A stretch of DNA of 40,186 nt from Deltaproteobacteria bacterium (GTDB lineage: Bacteria; Desulfobacterota; Desulfobacteria; Desulfobacterales; SURF-15). The DNA lies in the NCBI GenBank assembly GCA_019309565.1, contig JAFDFZ010000039.1:1-40186 (forward strand), given 5' to 3'. Positions 40,136 through 40,186 of this stretch are shown in pieces. The notes under the pieces were generated by a model that was given only the letters and a program-made list of their open reading frames with translations, had not been told where the DNA came from and did no database searches. Every line of letters begins with the position of its first letter. The stretch's first letter is position 1. The position numbers were made by a program, and so were the translations under genes.

Positions 40136-40186
40136 CTGCTCTTTGACATAATTATTCGATAAATCGCGCTATTCTTGAAAACGTGA

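Overview
The window looks like a chromosomal segment of an anaerobic sulfate-reducer-type bacterium (Desulfobacterota, Desulfobacterales-like). This is an inference from gene families common in that group: a two-cluster ferredoxin family, DUF362, DUF169 and FmdE proteins, a minimal SufBC pair with RseC, a Cys-rich PAS domain seen twice, and sigma-54 promoter elements. No rRNA or tRNA gene was seen, so the taxonomy is not proven.

Region 1 (1-5.9 kb). The start of a DUF362 gene is cut by the window edge. It is followed by a ~298-bp MITE-like palindromic element, an M29-type aminopeptidase-like gene, an IS4-like DDE transposase, a PAS/HD-GYP signalling gene and a ferredoxin that appears truncated at its C-terminus.

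Region 2 (5.8-12.5 kb). A long minus-strand gene run reads NifX-like (nonsense mutation) - carboxymuconolactone decarboxylase-like - DUF169 - universal stress protein - radical SAM - RseC - SufC - SufB - MFS remnant. A textbook sigma-54 -24/-12 element and a tandem TGAAAC/GTTTCA activator site lie upstream. Beside it are a PIN-toxin C-terminal remnant and a perfect 30-bp tandem duplication.

Region 3 (12.6-17.3 kb). An IS110/IS1111-type element with a long 3' non-coding end (bridge-RNA candidate), an AAA/DUF4143 ATPase, an SPW-repeat membrane protein and an IS200 element. The IS200 appears to have separated an activator site from its sigma-54 promoter.

Region 4 (17.4-26.7 kb). Minus-strand genes for two half-permeases, a small protein, a TauE/SafE exporter, FmdE, a PAS sigma-54 activator, a CDF metal exporter, an ArsP-type permease, an ArsR repressor, Hsp20 and MazG. 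Three promoter regions share a candidate ArsR operator core.

Region 5 (27.1-40.1 kb). A type III-B (Cmr) CRISPR-Cas locus on the minus strand. Transcription order is: small ORF - cmr3 - Cas7-like RAMP fused to a Cmr5/Cas11-like domain - CARF protein - six-helix membrane protein - large Cmr1-like RAMP - cmr4 - cmr5 - cmr6 - cmr1 - reverse transcriptase - cas1 - cas2 (frameshifted) - four-repeat array. Unusual points are the Cas7-Cas11 fusion present alongside separate cmr4 and cmr5, the two Cmr1-like proteins, and the CARF/membrane-protein pair, which suggests a two-component cyclic-oligoadenylate membrane effector. The broken cas2 and degenerate trailing repeats suggest stalled spacer acquisition. 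cas10 and cas6 are not visible and may lie beyond the right edge or elsewhere in the genome.
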